Shown: piece by piece, positions 6,626-15,470 of the stretch | Numbering within the stretch: position 1 is the first letter of the stretch | Layout: every line of letters starts with the position of its first letter | DNA from: Lachnospiraceae bacterium | GTDB taxonomy: Bacteria; Bacillota; Clostridia; Lachnospirales; Lachnospiraceae | Assembly: GCA_021199235.1 (NCBI GenBank) | Contig: JAJQIL010000054.1 | Span: forward strand, 1-41,503 | Reading direction: 5' to 3' | Length of the DNA stretch: 41,503 nucleotides | Program-made: the position numbers and the translations under genes | The notes under the pieces: model-generated | What the model saw: only the letters and a program-made list of their open reading frames with translations | Databases searched by the model: none | Told to the model about the DNA's origin: nothing

Positions 6626-7528
6626 ATGGAATCAACAGATATGGAACTCTGGCTGCAGAAAGCCAATGTCCTGATTGAAGCGCTGCCGTATATCCAGCGT
6701 TTCCAGGGAAAAACGATCGTCGTCAAATACGGCGGCAGCGCGATGGTGGATCACGAACTCAAAAAGAGCGTCATCCGCGATGTGGCGCTTTTGAAGCTGG
6801 TCGGCTTCCGGCCGATCATCGTGCACGGCGGCGGCAAGGAAATCACAAAGTGGATCAACAAGGTTGGTCTGGAGACAAATTTTGTCAACGGCCTGCGCGT
6901 CACGGATAAGGATACGATGGAAGTGGCGGAGATGGTGCTGAACCGTATCAATAAAGGACTGGTCTCTATGATGGAAAAGACCGGCCTGAAGGCCGTCGGT
7001 ATCAGCGGCAAGGACGGCACAGTGCTGCGTGTGGACAAAAAACTGGCGGACGGCAAGGACATCGGTTACGTCGGTGAGGTGAAAGAAGTCAATACAGAAC
7101 TTCTGGATACGCTTCTCGACAATGATTTTATCCCGGTTATCTGCCCGATCGGTTCAGACGACCAGTACCATTCATACAATATCAACGCGGACGATGCGGC
7201 CTGCGCGATCGCGACAGCGGTCAAGGCGGCGAAGCTGGCGTTCCTGACCGATATCGAGGGCGTTTACCGCGATCCGCTCGACCACAGCTCTCTGATCAGC
7301 GAGCTGACGATTCCGGAAGCAAAGGAATTTTTAAAGAGCGGCAATGTCGGCGGCGGTATGCTGCCGAAGCTGCAGAACTGCATCGCGGCAATTGAGGCGG
7401 GCGTCTCCAGAGTCCATATTCTGGACGGCAGGATCGAGCACTGCCTGCTGCTGGAATTCTTTACCAACAAAGGAATCGGTACAGCGATCATCGGAGACAA
7501 AGAGGAGCGTTATTACGAAGGAAACTGA
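6626..7528 (+). CDS. argB: Acetylglutamate kinase
   Basis: Phosphorylates N-acetylglutamate, the controlling step of arginine synthesis in organisms with ArgJ. The 300-residue product has the amino-acid-kinase fold signatures: VVKYGGSAM near the N-terminus, [26 protein letters not shown] and FLTDIEGVY. The N-terminal helix before the kinase core ([20 protein letters not shown]) is the extension typical of hexameric, arginine-inhibited kinases and is absent from the shorter E. coli type; feedback inhibition is therefore inferred. AAGGAG precedes ATG 6626 by 12 nt; ATG 6641 is a possible alternative start. The open frame extends to 6515, but the extra residues are unlike the family. Confidence 0.95.
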   Translation: MESTDMELWLQKANVLIEALPYIQRFQGKTIVVKYGGSAMVDHELKKSVIRDVALLKLVGFRPIIVHGGGKEITKWINKVGLETNFVNGLRVTDKDTMEVAEMVLNRINKGLVSMMEKTGLKAVGISGKDGTVLRVDKKLADGKDIGYVGEVKEVNTELLDTLLDNDFIPVICPIGSDDQYHSYNINADDAACAIATAVKAAKLAFLTDIEGVYRDPLDHSSLISELTIPEAKEFLKSGNVGGGMLPKLQNCIAAIEAGVSRVHILDGRIEHCLLLEFFTNKGIGTAIIGDKEERYYEGN

Positions 7529-7578
7529 AACAGGCCGGACAGCTGTAAAAAGCAGTGGGTGAAGCAGTGCCGGACAAT

Positions 7579-7605
7579 GTGACTGTGAAGGTACTGAACG
7601 GTTAT
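7579..7605 (+). repeat. 27-nt hairpin family, copy 2 (before argD)
   Basis: Arms GTGACTGT and ACGGTTAT with loop GAAGGTACTGA. All eight stem positions still pair, three of them as G-U. It ends 44 nt before the argD start codon. Confidence 0.75.
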
Positions 7606-7649
7606 GAAATTTCAGGTTAAGAAGAAAGGAAAGAAAGAGGGCTCAGATC

Positions 7650-8912
7650 ATGGGTAGTCAGGATTATATGGAGAAAACAGAACAGTATGTGCTCCACACT
7701 TACAACCGTTTTCCGGTCGTATTTGAAAAAGGTGAGGGAGTGTACCTCACCGATGTGGACGGCAAACAGTATCTGGATTTCGGAGCCGGGATTGCGGTGT
7801 TTGCGCTCGGTTACGGCAATGAAGAATTCAACAATGCGCTGAAAACACAGATTGATAACATCATACATACCTCCAATCTTTTTTATAATGTGCCGCTTGC
7901 GGATGCAGCGGAAAAGCTGGCAAAGGCAAGCGGCCTCAGTAAGGTGTTTTTTACCAACAGCGGCACCGAGGCGATTGAGGGTGCGCTCAAGGCGGCCCGG
8001 AAATATGCTTACCTGAAGGAGCAGGCAAAGAGATCGGCAGCGGCTGCCGCATCGGGATCGGATGGAGATACAGCACCAGCGGCTGCCCCGGATGACAACG
8101 CTGCAGCATATGAGATCATAGCGATGAATCATTCTTTCCACGGCAGGAGCGTGGGCGCACTTTCCGTGACCGGCAACCCGCACTATCAGGAAGCGTTCAA
8201 GCCGCTGATGGGCGGCGTGAGATTTGCGGATTTTAACGATCTGGAGAGCGTAAAAGCACAGGTCAACGACCGCACCTGCGCAATCATTATGGAAACGGTG
8301 CAGGGTGAAGGCGGCATCTACCCGGCGGAGCCGGAATTTCTGCAGGGCGTCCGCGCATTGTGTGACGAAAAAGACATCCTGCTGATCCTCGATGAGATCC
8401 AGTGCGGCATGGGACGGACCGGAAGCTGGTTTGCCTGCCAGCAGTATGGTGTGCAGCCGGACATCATGACCTGCGCGAAGGCGCTCGGCTGCGGTGTGCC
8501 GGTCGGCGCGTTTGTCCTCAGCGAAAAGGTCGCACAGGCATCTCTCGTACCGGGCGACCACGGCACGACCTACGGCGGCAATCCGTTCGCGTGCGCGGCG
8601 GTCTCCAAAGTGTTTGACCTTTTCGAGAAGCTTCACATCGTCGAGCATGTGCAGGCGCTCACCCCGTATTTTGAGCAGCAGCTGGATGCGCTCGTAGAAA
8701 AATATGATTTCCTGACTGCCCGCCGAGGCAAGGGCTTCATGCAGGGGCTTGTGGTGGAAGGACGTCCGGTCGGCGACATCGTAAAGGCTGCCCTTGAAAA
8801 CGGTCTTGTCGTATTAAGTGCCGAGGGCAATGTACTCCGTCTCGTGCCACCACTCGTGATCGAGAAAGAAGATATCAACGAGATGGTGCGCAGACTGGAG
8901 AAGTCGTTCTGA
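7650..8912 (+). CDS. argD: Acetylornithine aminotransferase
   Basis: PLP-dependent class III aminotransferase converting N-acetylglutamate semialdehyde and glutamate to N-acetylornithine and 2-oxoglutarate. Family blocks: DFGAGIAVFALGY, FTNSGTEAIEGALKAAR, SFHGRSVGALSVTG, LILDEIQCGMGRTG, the PLP-binding lysine K277 in MTCAKALGCG, and TYGGNPFAC. The 420 residues exceed the usual roughly 395-400 because of a low-complexity Ala/Ser/Gly/Asp insert at about 123-152, between the helix after FTNSGTEA and the SFHGR strand. AGAGG lies 9 nt before ATG 7650. It is last in the arg operon; argF, argG and argH are not in the window. Confidence 0.95.
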   Translation: MGSQDYMEKTEQYVLHTYNRFPVVFEKGEGVYLTDVDGKQYLDFGAGIAVFALGYGNEEFNNALKTQIDNIIHTSNLFYNVPLADAAEKLAKASGLSKVFFTNSGTEAIEGALKAARKYAYLKEQAKRSAAAAASGSDGDTAPAAAPDDNAAAYEIIAMNHSFHGRSVGALSVTGNPHYQEAFKPLMGGVRFADFNDLESVKAQVNDRTCAIIMETVQGEGGIYPAEPEFLQGVRALCDEKDILLILDEIQCGMGRTGSWFACQQYGVQPDIMTCAKALGCGVPVGAFVLSEKVAQASLVPGDHGTTYGGNPFACAAVSKVFDLFEKLHIVEHVQALTPYFEQQLDALVEKYDFLTARRGKGFMQGLVVEGRPVGDIVKAALENGLVVLSAEGNVLRLVPPLVIEKEDINEMVRRLEKSF

Positions 8913-8967
8913 GAAAACGCATAAATAAATGAAATTTGCACATACTCCTGTTAAAGAAAGAATCAGG

Positions 8968-8994
8968 GTAGCTGTGAAGATACGGAGCAGTTAC
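8968..8994 (+). repeat. 27-nt hairpin family, copy 3
   Basis: Arms GTAGCTGT and GCAGTTAC with loop GAAGATACGGA. All stem positions pair, two as G-U. It ends 24 nt before the start codon at 9019. Confidence 0.75.
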
Positions 8995-9018
8995 TGGATC
9001 GAACGGGAGGCCTGCAAT

Positions 9019-9447
9019 ATGTGGGGAATCTTAACGGCGCTTTTATCCGGAGCGCTCATGAGCATACAGGGTGTGTTCAACACAGAAATGACAAAGCAGA
9101 CGAGCCTCTGGCTGTCGTCTGCTTTTGTGCAGTTTACAGCCATGCTTGTCTGCATCGCGGCGTGGCTGTTTACCGACCGGACAAATGCGGCCGCTCTTCT
9201 TGACGTGCAGCCGAAATATATGCTGCTTTCCGGCGTGATCGGCGCTTTTATCACAATCACTGTCGTAAAAGCAATGGGTGCTCTGGGGCCGGCCCGTGCG
9301 GCGATGCTCATCGTTGCCGCGCAGCTGATCGTCGCGTATCTGATCGAACTGATGGGCCTTTTTGGGGTGGATCGTCAGCCGGTCGAATGGCGCAAAATAC
9401 TCGGCATGGCAATTGCAATTGTGGGGATCGTGATCTTCAAGTGGTGA
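9019..9447 (+). CDS. DMT-family (DUF606/YdcZ-type) small membrane protein
   Basis: A 142-residue protein with four or five predicted membrane helices in the half-size DMT layout: WGILTALLSGALMSIQGVFN at the N-terminus, a second helix (FVQFTAMLVCIAAWLF), a third (YMLLSGVIGAFITITVV), then ALGPARAAMLIVAAQLIVAYLIE and a last helix KILGMAIAIVGIVIFKW. The start with W-G-x-L-x-A and the central N-x-x-M/L segment are typical of the YdcZ subgroup, whose substrates are mostly unknown. GGGAGG precedes ATG 9019 by 8 nt; an in-frame start at 8929 lacks a Shine-Dalgarno site and would read through the hairpin repeat. It is a single gene between argD and the peptide importer, closed by a terminator. Confidence 0.85.
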   Translation: MWGILTALLSGALMSIQGVFNTEMTKQTSLWLSSAFVQFTAMLVCIAAWLFTDRTNAAALLDVQPKYMLLSGVIGAFITITVVKAMGALGPARAAMLIVAAQLIVAYLIELMGLFGVDRQPVEWRKILGMAIAIVGIVIFKW

Positions 9448-9546
9448 TCCGTTTTGCCTGAGCCGGAGTGCCGTTCAAACCCGCAGTATTTCGTTTTTTT
9501 ACTATACTTTGAAAATGAATGATGTATAATGATGAATAATTTCCGC

Positions 9547-9575
9547 AAGGGCGCGTTTGATACGCGCCCTTTTTC
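9547..9575 (+). terminator. Rho-independent terminator
   Basis: AGGGCGCGT and ACGCGCCCT form a perfect 9-bp GC-rich stem with a short loop, followed by TTTTT. It ends the DMT gene transcript, about 100 nt after its stop codon. Confidence 0.9.
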
Positions 9576-9717
9576 TGTACTGTTTTTGCCTGGTTATGAG
9601 GTGTGTAAGTGCGGGGCGGGAAAAGCCTTTTGTTTCCCTTCAGAGCCGAACAGCGTGCTTTGCGAAGTGTACGAAGGGATACAGGATAGTTCGTAACGAT
9701 AAGAAGGAGGAGATATT

Positions 9718-11274
9718 ATGAGAAGGAAAGCATCAAAAGCTCTGGCAATGGCACTGGCGCTGACGACCACGCTTGGCAGTTTTGGCGGTATGACTTCCGT
9801 GGCCGCTCTGGCGGAGGAATCCTATGAGGTCGTGACTCTGGCGAGAGACCTGGATTCGAACAATCTGGATCCGGTAATGACAGCGGACAACTGTGATATC
9901 TGGGTATTGAATATGATGGTTGAGGGTCTGGTTGGAACCTCGGACGACGGGCAGGAGATCATCCCGGCTGTAGCGGATACCTGGGAGGTATCGGACGACG
10001 GACTGGTTTATACGTTCCATTTAAGAGACGGGATTAAGTTTTCCAACGGCGACGACGTGACGATTGAGGACTGCATTTACAGCATCGACCGCGCGAAGAA
10101 CGCGGATGGCCCGTGGATCGGGATGCTGGATATGATTGAGACTATTGAGGATGGCGGGGACAACACGATCGTGATCACCTTAAATACGGTATCGCCTTCC
10201 TTCCTTTCTACGCTGGCGATGTTCAGTTCCGGAATTATGCAGAAGTCCTATTGTGAAGAGGTCGGCGAGGATGGGATTTCCGCCTGCCCGATGGGTACGG
10301 GCCCATATGTGCTGACAGAATGGGACAGAGGCGAAAAGATGGTTTTCACTAAAAATGAGTATTACTGGGAAGAAGGAAAACCGGAAGTGGATGAAATCGA
10401 TATGGTGATCGTGGCGGATGACAATACCCGTATCATGCAGCTGGAAAGCGGCCAGATCGATATCGCGACGCAGGTACCGTACAGCCGGATCGACGAGCTG
10501 ACGGCAATGGATGGAATTAATGTGGAGCTGTTTGATTCGACAGATGTCAAGTTTGTGCTTTTGAACTGCCAGTCAGAATATCTGCAGGATAAGAGGGTAC
10601 GTCAGGCGCTGAGCCTTGCAACCGATAAGGCGGCGATCAATACCGCGGTTTACTTTGGCTATGGAGAGCTGGCAGAGACTTTCCTTTCCCCGTCCGCACC
10701 GCATTACAATGAAGACCTTGAGACGACAGAAGTCGACATTGAGGCGGCGAAGGCTCTGATGGAAGAGGCGGGATATGCGGATGGCTTTCCGCTTACCATT
10801 GAGGTGGGCAGCGGCGACACCGCGTACCTGCAGATTGCGACCATGCTGCAGGCGGAATGGGCGGAAATCGGCGTAACCTTAAGCATCCAGCAGATTGATA
10901 CGGCGACCGCGAGACAGAACTGGAAGGACGGCAATTATGATGTGTATATCAGCTACATGACTTCCGATATGACCGATACTTCTGAACTGGCAGGCCTGTG
11001 GTGTATTGAGGAGCAGGCACACTGCTGGAGAACCTACTGGAACGACGAGGATCAGGCCACGGCTGAGGAACTGTGCAAACTGGCAAACAGTGAGATGGAT
11101 GAAACTCTTCGGATGGAATACTACTGCGAGATGTAGGAGATCGTCGCGGACGCGGTTCCGCTGATCCCGCTGGTATACAGCCCGTTTACCTTTGTATATT
11201 CGGACCGTGTATCCGGTGCGACACAGAGCCCTCTGGGTATCTATAATTTCAAGAATCTCGTGGTGAATGAGTGA
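9718..11274 (+). pseudogene. Peptide ABC transporter substrate-binding protein (SBP_bac_5) interrupted by an in-frame amber codon
   Basis: Family 5 binding protein of peptide/nickel importers. Reading from ATG 9718 (GGAGGAG 7 nt upstream) gives a signal peptide (about 1-32, ending VAALA-EES), then the family start NNLDPVMTADNCDIWVLNMMVEGLV and the FHLRDGIKFSNGDDVT motif. TAG at 11134-11136 stops it at residue 472. The same frame continues for 45 coherent family-like residues (EIVADAVPLIPLVYSP and so on) to TGA 11272-11274. A full protein of about 518 residues would be normal. The amber codon is one C-to-T change from CAG. There is no lipobox cysteine, unusual for a Gram-positive binding protein. 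It may be a nonsense mutant, a sequencing error, or a still functional shortened protein. Confidence 0.85.
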
Positions 11275-11385
11275 TGATTGCTGCAAAGAGAGCCGGGATG
11301 AATGCATTACGGGCATTGGAAGCGTTCCTGTGAGAAAAGGGACTCAGAGACAAAGATGTAAAAAGATGCGGAACGGCTATTAAAA

Positions 11386-11412
11386 GCAGCTGGGAAGGTA
11401 CTGAACAGTTAC
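11386..11412 (+). repeat. 27-nt hairpin family, copy 4
   Basis: Arms GCAGCTGG and ACAGTTAC with the consensus loop GAAGGTACTGA. Two stem positions mismatch, the most degenerate stem of the set. It lies between the binding-protein gene and the first permease, 144 nt before the permease start. Confidence 0.65.
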
Positions 11413-11433
11413 CAGATACGAGGAAAGGGCGTT

Positions 11434-11462
11434 GGGGGCAGAATATGCCCCCGGCTCTTTTC
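11434..11462 (+). terminator. Intra-operon terminator or attenuator
   Basis: GGGGGCA and TGCCCCC form a perfect 7-bp stem with loop GAATA, followed by CGGCTCTTTTCT. It lies between the binding protein and permease genes, where partial termination commonly keeps binding protein in excess over permease. Confidence 0.65.
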
Positions 11463-11556
11463 TGTGATTTTATATGCGCGGACGAACAGAAGTTCGACAG
11501 GCATTCTTCTGCCCGATCATGGCTGCGCTGCCCCAAAAAGAAAAGGACTGATACAT

Positions 11557-12498
11557 ATGGAAGAACTGACTTATATTGCTAAACGGATCCTGCAGATGAT
11601 CCCGGTGCTGCTGATCATCACGTTCGTCATATTCTTCGGGATGCGGCTGATCCCCGGGGATCCGGCGCTGCTTCTGCTGGGAAACAGAGCCAGCGACGAG
11701 GCGCTGGCGGCCATGCACAAAAAGCTGGGGCTGGATCAGCCTCTGATCACGCAGTATTTTCTTTTCCTGAAGCAGTGCATTACATTTGATTTCGGCGATT
11801 CCCTGTCCATGAAGACCTCGGTCACGGGCCTGTTCCGGCAAAAGGCGGTCATTACGGTTTCACTGACGCTTATGACCATTTTCTTCGCCATGCTGATCAG
11901 TTTTCCGCTGGGTTATATATCCGGCATGATGCATGACAGGAAAATCGGAGCGTTCATTGATTCCCTGTCGCTGATCTTTGTTTCCGTGCCCGAATTTCTG
12001 ATCGGACTGATCATGCTGATCGTTTTTGCGCTGAATCTGAAGCTGTTTCCGGTGGGAGGCTGGGGCACGACTGTGCCGGAGCATATTCGAAGCCTGATCC
12101 TGCCGTCCTTTACCGGAGCACTGGGAACTGCGGCTCTGGTGCTGCGGAACATCCGCGGCAATGTGATCGACGTGCTGCAGAAGGATTATGTCGATTTTGC
12201 GTACAGCAAGGGACTTTCTTCGTGGAGAATTCGCAGCAGCTACATTTTCAGAAATGTGATGATCTCTACCGTGACGCTGCTGACAATGCGCATGACCTAT
12301 ATGCTTGCCGGCAGCATTGTGATCGAGAGTGTATTCGCGCTTCCGGGGCTGGGGCAGATGATGCTGAACGCGATCCTGGCGAGGGATTACCCCGTGGTTC
12401 AGGGGACGGTATTTCTGTTTGCAATCATTGTACTGGTGATGAATCTGATCACGGATGTGCTTTATTCAATCCTGGATCCAAGAGTGAAGCTTAACTGA
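11557..12498 (+). CDS. Peptide ABC transporter permease (DppB/OppB type)
   Basis: First membrane subunit of the peptide importer. The 313 residues match DppB: the N-terminal YIAKRILQMIPVLLIITFVIFFGMRLIPGDPA is the family signature, followed by a periplasmic-type loop with KLGLDQPLITQYFLFLKQ, then five more helices. The cytoplasmic EAA-like loop is DYVDFAYSKGLSSWRIRSSYIFRN, and the last helices carry ESVFALPGLGQMMLNAI. ATG 11557 has AAAAGGA about 9 nt upstream; the open frame reaches 11464, but that part overlaps the terminator hairpin. 23 nt separate it from the next gene. Confidence 0.93.
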   Translation: MEELTYIAKRILQMIPVLLIITFVIFFGMRLIPGDPALLLLGNRASDEALAAMHKKLGLDQPLITQYFLFLKQCITFDFGDSLSMKTSVTGLFRQKAVITVSLTLMTIFFAMLISFPLGYISGMMHDRKIGAFIDSLSLIFVSVPEFLIGLIMLIVFALNLKLFPVGGWGTTVPEHIRSLILPSFTGALGTAALVLRNIRGNVIDVLQKDYVDFAYSKGLSSWRIRSSYIFRNVMISTVTLLTMRMTYMLAGSIVIESVFALPGLGQMMLNAILARDYPVVQGTVFLFAIIVLVMNLITDVLYSILDPRVKLN

Positions 12499-12521
12499 CA
12501 GGGGAAAGGAAGAGACGAATC

Positions 12522-13346
12522 ATGAAAAGAATAAAACGAAAGAAATTTTCTATTGCGTTCTGGATTGCTTCCGCTTTTCTCGCCCTGATCGTTCTTATGG
12601 CGGTCGTTCCCGGATTGTTTACTCCCTATGATCCGATCGGTCAGGATATGACGGCGCTGATGCAGAAGCCTTCCTCCGCGCACTGGTTTGGCACGGACAA
12701 TCTGGGCAGGGATATTTTTTCACGGGTGGTCTACAGCGCCAGGCTGGATCTGGAGATCGGTATTTTTGCGATGCTGGTTCCGGCAGTGGTCGGTACGATG
12801 GTGGGACTGCTCTCCGGATATTACGGCGGGAAGGTGGATGCCATCATCATGCGCATCCTGGATATTTTTACCGCGTTTCCGCTGATGGTCCTGGTGATCG
12901 CGATCGTGGCGATCCTCGGTTCCGGCATTAAGAATCTGTTTATTGCCATCTGGCTTGTGGGATGGCGCGAGTACGCGAAGCTGGTGAGAGGGGAGACGCT
13001 GGTGGCCAAAAACAGTGAATATGTAGCTGCGGCCAGAACTCTGGGCTTCTCAAACGCGAGAATTATGCTGCGTCATGTGCTTCCGAATGTCATAAACGGC
13101 GCTTTTGTCTATGCAATCTCGGATATTATGCTGTGCATGCTGATGGGGGCGTCATTAAGCTTTCTCGGGCTGGGAGTTCCCACACCGACGCCGGAGTGGG
13201 GCGCGATCATTGCGGACGGAAAGCTGTTTATCACGACCGCACCGTGGATCGTGGTATTTCCGGGCATTATGCTGGCACTGACGGGAATCTCCATCAGCAT
13301 TATCGGAGAACAGGTTTCTGCAGTCCTGCAGAAGACGACATCATGA
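12522..13346 (+). CDS. Peptide ABC transporter permease (DppC/OppC type)
   Basis: Second membrane subunit. The 274-residue protein has the DppC layout: a basic N-terminus, a first helix, then LFTPYDPIGQD, HWFGTDNLGRDIFSRVVYSARLDLEIG and the second helix. The EAA loop EYVAAARTLGFSNARIMLRHVLPN contacts the ATPases, and ASLSFLGLGVPTPTPEWG near the end is a family hallmark. AAAGGAAGAG stands before ATG 12522. Encoded between the DppB-type permease and the first ATPase with 16 nt to the latter. Confidence 0.94.
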   Translation: MKRIKRKKFSIAFWIASAFLALIVLMAVVPGLFTPYDPIGQDMTALMQKPSSAHWFGTDNLGRDIFSRVVYSARLDLEIGIFAMLVPAVVGTMVGLLSGYYGGKVDAIIMRILDIFTAFPLMVLVIAIVAILGSGIKNLFIAIWLVGWREYAKLVRGETLVAKNSEYVAAARTLGFSNARIMLRHVLPNVINGAFVYAISDIMLCMLMGASLSFLGLGVPTPTPEWGAIIADGKLFITTAPWIVVFPGIMLALTGISISIIGEQVSAVLQKTTS

Positions 13347-13362
13347 CCGGGAGGATGAGAGG

Positions 13363-14394
13363 ATGGCTGGAAGTGTTTTGCTGGAAGTCAAAGATCTGCA
13401 TACCGACTTTGCTTCCGAAGATAAAAATGTGCATGCGGTAAACGGCGTGAGCTTTTCCATTATGGAAGGAGAAATATTCGGACTGATCGGGGAGAGCGGC
13501 TGCGGAAAAAGCGTGACCTGCCGATCTTTGATCCGTCTGGTAAAAAAGCCCGGAAAGATTGTGGGCGGCCAGATCCTTTATCAGGGAAAAAACATTCTGG
13601 AATGCAGTGAAAAGGAAATGCAAAAGATCCGCGGGAAAGAGATCGGCATTATTTTTCAGGAACCGATGACGACTCTGAATCCGGTCCTGACGATCGGACA
13701 GCAGCTGATGGAATCCTTTAAAGAGCCGGGGATGACCAGAAAAGAAAAGAAAACGCGTGCTGCTCAAATGCTGAGACTGGTGGGGATCCCTTCCCCGGAG
13801 GAACGTCTTGACAGCTACGCGCATGAGTTCTCCGGAGGAATGAGGCAGCGGGCAATGATCGCGATCGCGCTTGCGTCCAGACCGCATCTTCTGCTGGCGG
13901 ATGAACCGACTACCGCGCTGGATGTGACCGTACAGGATCAGATCATCCGGCTACTTCTGCGGCTGCGGGAAGAACTGAAGATGAGCATGGTGCTGGTGAC
14001 GCATGATTTGGGTGTTGTCTCCATGATGTGTGATCATATTGCGGTGATGTATGCGGGAGTGATCATGGAGAGCGCGGATGCCGGGACAATTTTCAAACGG
14101 CCGGCCAATCCGTATACCTATGGGCTGATGCGTTCGATCCCGTCCCTGGAAAAAAAGGGCGGCGAGCTTTATTCCATCGAAGGAGCTCCGCCGGATCTGG
14201 ACCATATGCCTGAGGGCTGCCCGTTTGCGCCGCGGTGCGAATTCTGTGAAGAGATCTGCCGGAAAAGCATACCGGAGCTGGCGGAGACGGAACCGGGACA
14301 TTTTACCAGGTGTCATCGTGCGGAATGCATGGGAAGCCTTCTGGCTGACAGTTTCCTTGCGGATACAGTGAAAGGAGGAACGTCGGATGTCTGA
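13363..14394 (+). CDS. Peptide ABC transporter ATPase (DppD/OppD type)
   Basis: First ATP-hydrolysing subunit. The 343 residues contain Walker A GESGCGKS (43-50), Q-loop IFQEPMTTLNP, signature FSGGMRQR, Walker B LLLADEPTTALD and H-loop VTHDLG. The C-terminal oligopeptide-transporter extension has the cysteine pattern C-x6-C-x2-C-x3-C (GCPFAPRCEFCEEIC) and a final RCH; related DppD/DppF proteins bind a 4Fe-4S cluster at such cysteines. GAGAGG precedes ATG 13363. Its 3' end overlaps the next ATPase gene by 8 nt, so the two are translationally coupled. Confidence 0.95.
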   Translation: MAGSVLLEVKDLHTDFASEDKNVHAVNGVSFSIMEGEIFGLIGESGCGKSVTCRSLIRLVKKPGKIVGGQILYQGKNILECSEKEMQKIRGKEIGIIFQEPMTTLNPVLTIGQQLMESFKEPGMTRKEKKTRAAQMLRLVGIPSPEERLDSYAHEFSGGMRQRAMIAIALASRPHLLLADEPTTALDVTVQDQIIRLLLRLREELKMSMVLVTHDLGVVSMMCDHIAVMYAGVIMESADAGTIFKRPANPYTYGLMRSIPSLEKKGGELYSIEGAPPDLDHMPEGCPFAPRCEFCEEICRKSIPELAETEPGHFTRCHRAECMGSLLADSFLADTVKGGTSDV

Positions 14395-15400
14395 ACAGAA
14401 ACAGGAGCAGGTGATCTGCGTAAGCCATCTTTGCAAAACCTTTCCGGTCAAACAGAACCTTCAGGAGATTGCCGCCCGGAAAGAACAGAAGGTCGTGCGT
14501 GCGGTCGATGATGTGAGCTTTTCCATCGACCGGGGTGAAACGCTGGGACTCGTGGGAGAAAGCGGCTGCGGGAAAAGTACGCTTGCAAGGACGCTGATCC
14601 GCCTGTACCGGCCGGATGCCGGCTCGATGGAATTAAATGGCTACGGCGATCTGGCAGGTCTGGAAGGAAAAGCGTTAAAAGAGGCCAGAAAGGACATACA
14701 GATGGTTTTTCAGGATCCGTATTCTTCCCTGAATCCAAGGATGACGATCCGCCAGATCTTTTATGAGATCCTGTCGGTCCACCATATTTGCCCAAAGGAA
14801 GAATATGAGAAACGGACGATCGAGATCCTGGAAAAGACCGGGATGCCGTCCTATGCGCTGGACCGTCGTCCTTCCGCTTTTTCAGGCGGACAAAGGCAGA
14901 GGATCGGCATTGCGAGAGCGCTGGTGATGAATCCGGAGCTTCTGATTGCGGATGAGCCAGTCTCGGCTCTGGATGTTTCAATCCAGGCACAGATTATCAA
15001 TCTGCTGATGAAGCTGAAAAAGGAACTGAATCTGACAATGCTGTTTATTTCTCATGATCTGCGGGTCGTCCAGTATCTTTCGGATCGGGTGATGGTCATG
15101 TATCTGGGCCGTGTGGTGGAGCTGGCAAAGGCTCAGGAACTGTTTGCGCATCCGGCGCATCCCTATACCAGAATACTGATCGATGCGGCTCCGGCCATCG
15201 GCGCAGTCCGTGCCGGAGAAGAGAGTGCGATCCAGGGGGAGCCGCCCAGTCCAATCCATGTGCCGAAGGGCTGTGCGTTTTCTCCGCGCTGTCCATACGC
15301 GACTGAACGCTGCAGACAGGAGGAACCGGCACTGACCGGGGATACGGAAGGCAGACTGGTAAGGTGCCATTATCCGCTGATCGACGGCTTTTACGGGTGA
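14387..15400 (+). CDS. Peptide ABC transporter ATPase (DppF/OppF type)
   Basis: Second ATPase subunit, 337 residues. Walker A GESGCGKS (58-65), Q-loop VFQDPYSSLNPRM, signature FSGGQRQRIGIARAL, Walker B LLIADEPVSALD and H-loop ISHDL are present. The F-type long insertion before Walker A (EIAARKEQKVVRAVDDVSF) is seen. The C-terminal GCAFSPRCPYATERC and RCHYPL cysteines parallel those of its partner. AAAGGAGG lies 7-8 nt before ATG 14387, inside the end of the previous gene. Last gene of the transporter; a hairpin and a 27-nt repeat follow. Confidence 0.95.
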   Translation: MSEQKQEQVICVSHLCKTFPVKQNLQEIAARKEQKVVRAVDDVSFSIDRGETLGLVGESGCGKSTLARTLIRLYRPDAGSMELNGYGDLAGLEGKALKEARKDIQMVFQDPYSSLNPRMTIRQIFYEILSVHHICPKEEYEKRTIEILEKTGMPSYALDRRPSAFSGGQRQRIGIARALVMNPELLIADEPVSALDVSIQAQIINLLMKLKKELNLTMLFISHDLRVVQYLSDRVMVMYLGRVVELAKAQELFAHPAHPYTRILIDAAPAIGAVRAGEESAIQGEPPSPIHVPKGCAFSPRCPYATERCRQEEPALTGDTEGRLVRCHYPLIDGFYG

Positions 15401-15418
15401 AAATTTTAAGACCCGTAA
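15391..15418 (+). other. Inverted repeat spanning the end of the second peptide ATPase gene
   Basis: TTACGGGT and ACCCGTAA are a perfect 8-bp inverted repeat around an AT-rich 12-nt centre (GAAAATTTTAAG) that contains part of the stop codon. The right arm runs into the next 27-nt repeat. No clear U-run follows, so terminator function is uncertain. Confidence 0.5.
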
Positions 15419-15441
15419 CTGTGAAGGTACGGAACAGTTAT
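15415..15441 (+). repeat. 27-nt hairpin family, copy 5
   Basis: Arms GTAACTGT and ACAGTTAT with loop GAAGGTACGGA; the stem is fully paired with one terminal G-U. It ends 29 nt before the hydrolase start codon at 15471. Confidence 0.8.
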
Positions 15442-15470
15442 GATGATACGGAATATGGGAGTGAGTGAGA

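Noticed and set aside
7617-8648. 343-codon minus-strand open frame over argD
   Set aside because: Antisense of a well-conserved aminotransferase; no recognisable domain.
9500-9530. TATAAT at 9525-9530 as a promoter for the peptide-importer operon
   Set aside because: No acceptable -35 at 16-18 bp, and a strong terminator follows within 20 nt, so it would not serve the operon.
11134-11136. Amber codon read as pyrrolysine or a reassigned sense codon
   Set aside because: TAG is used as a normal stop at 28042-28044, no pyl genes are in view, and the residue is expected to be Gln rather than a catalytic position.
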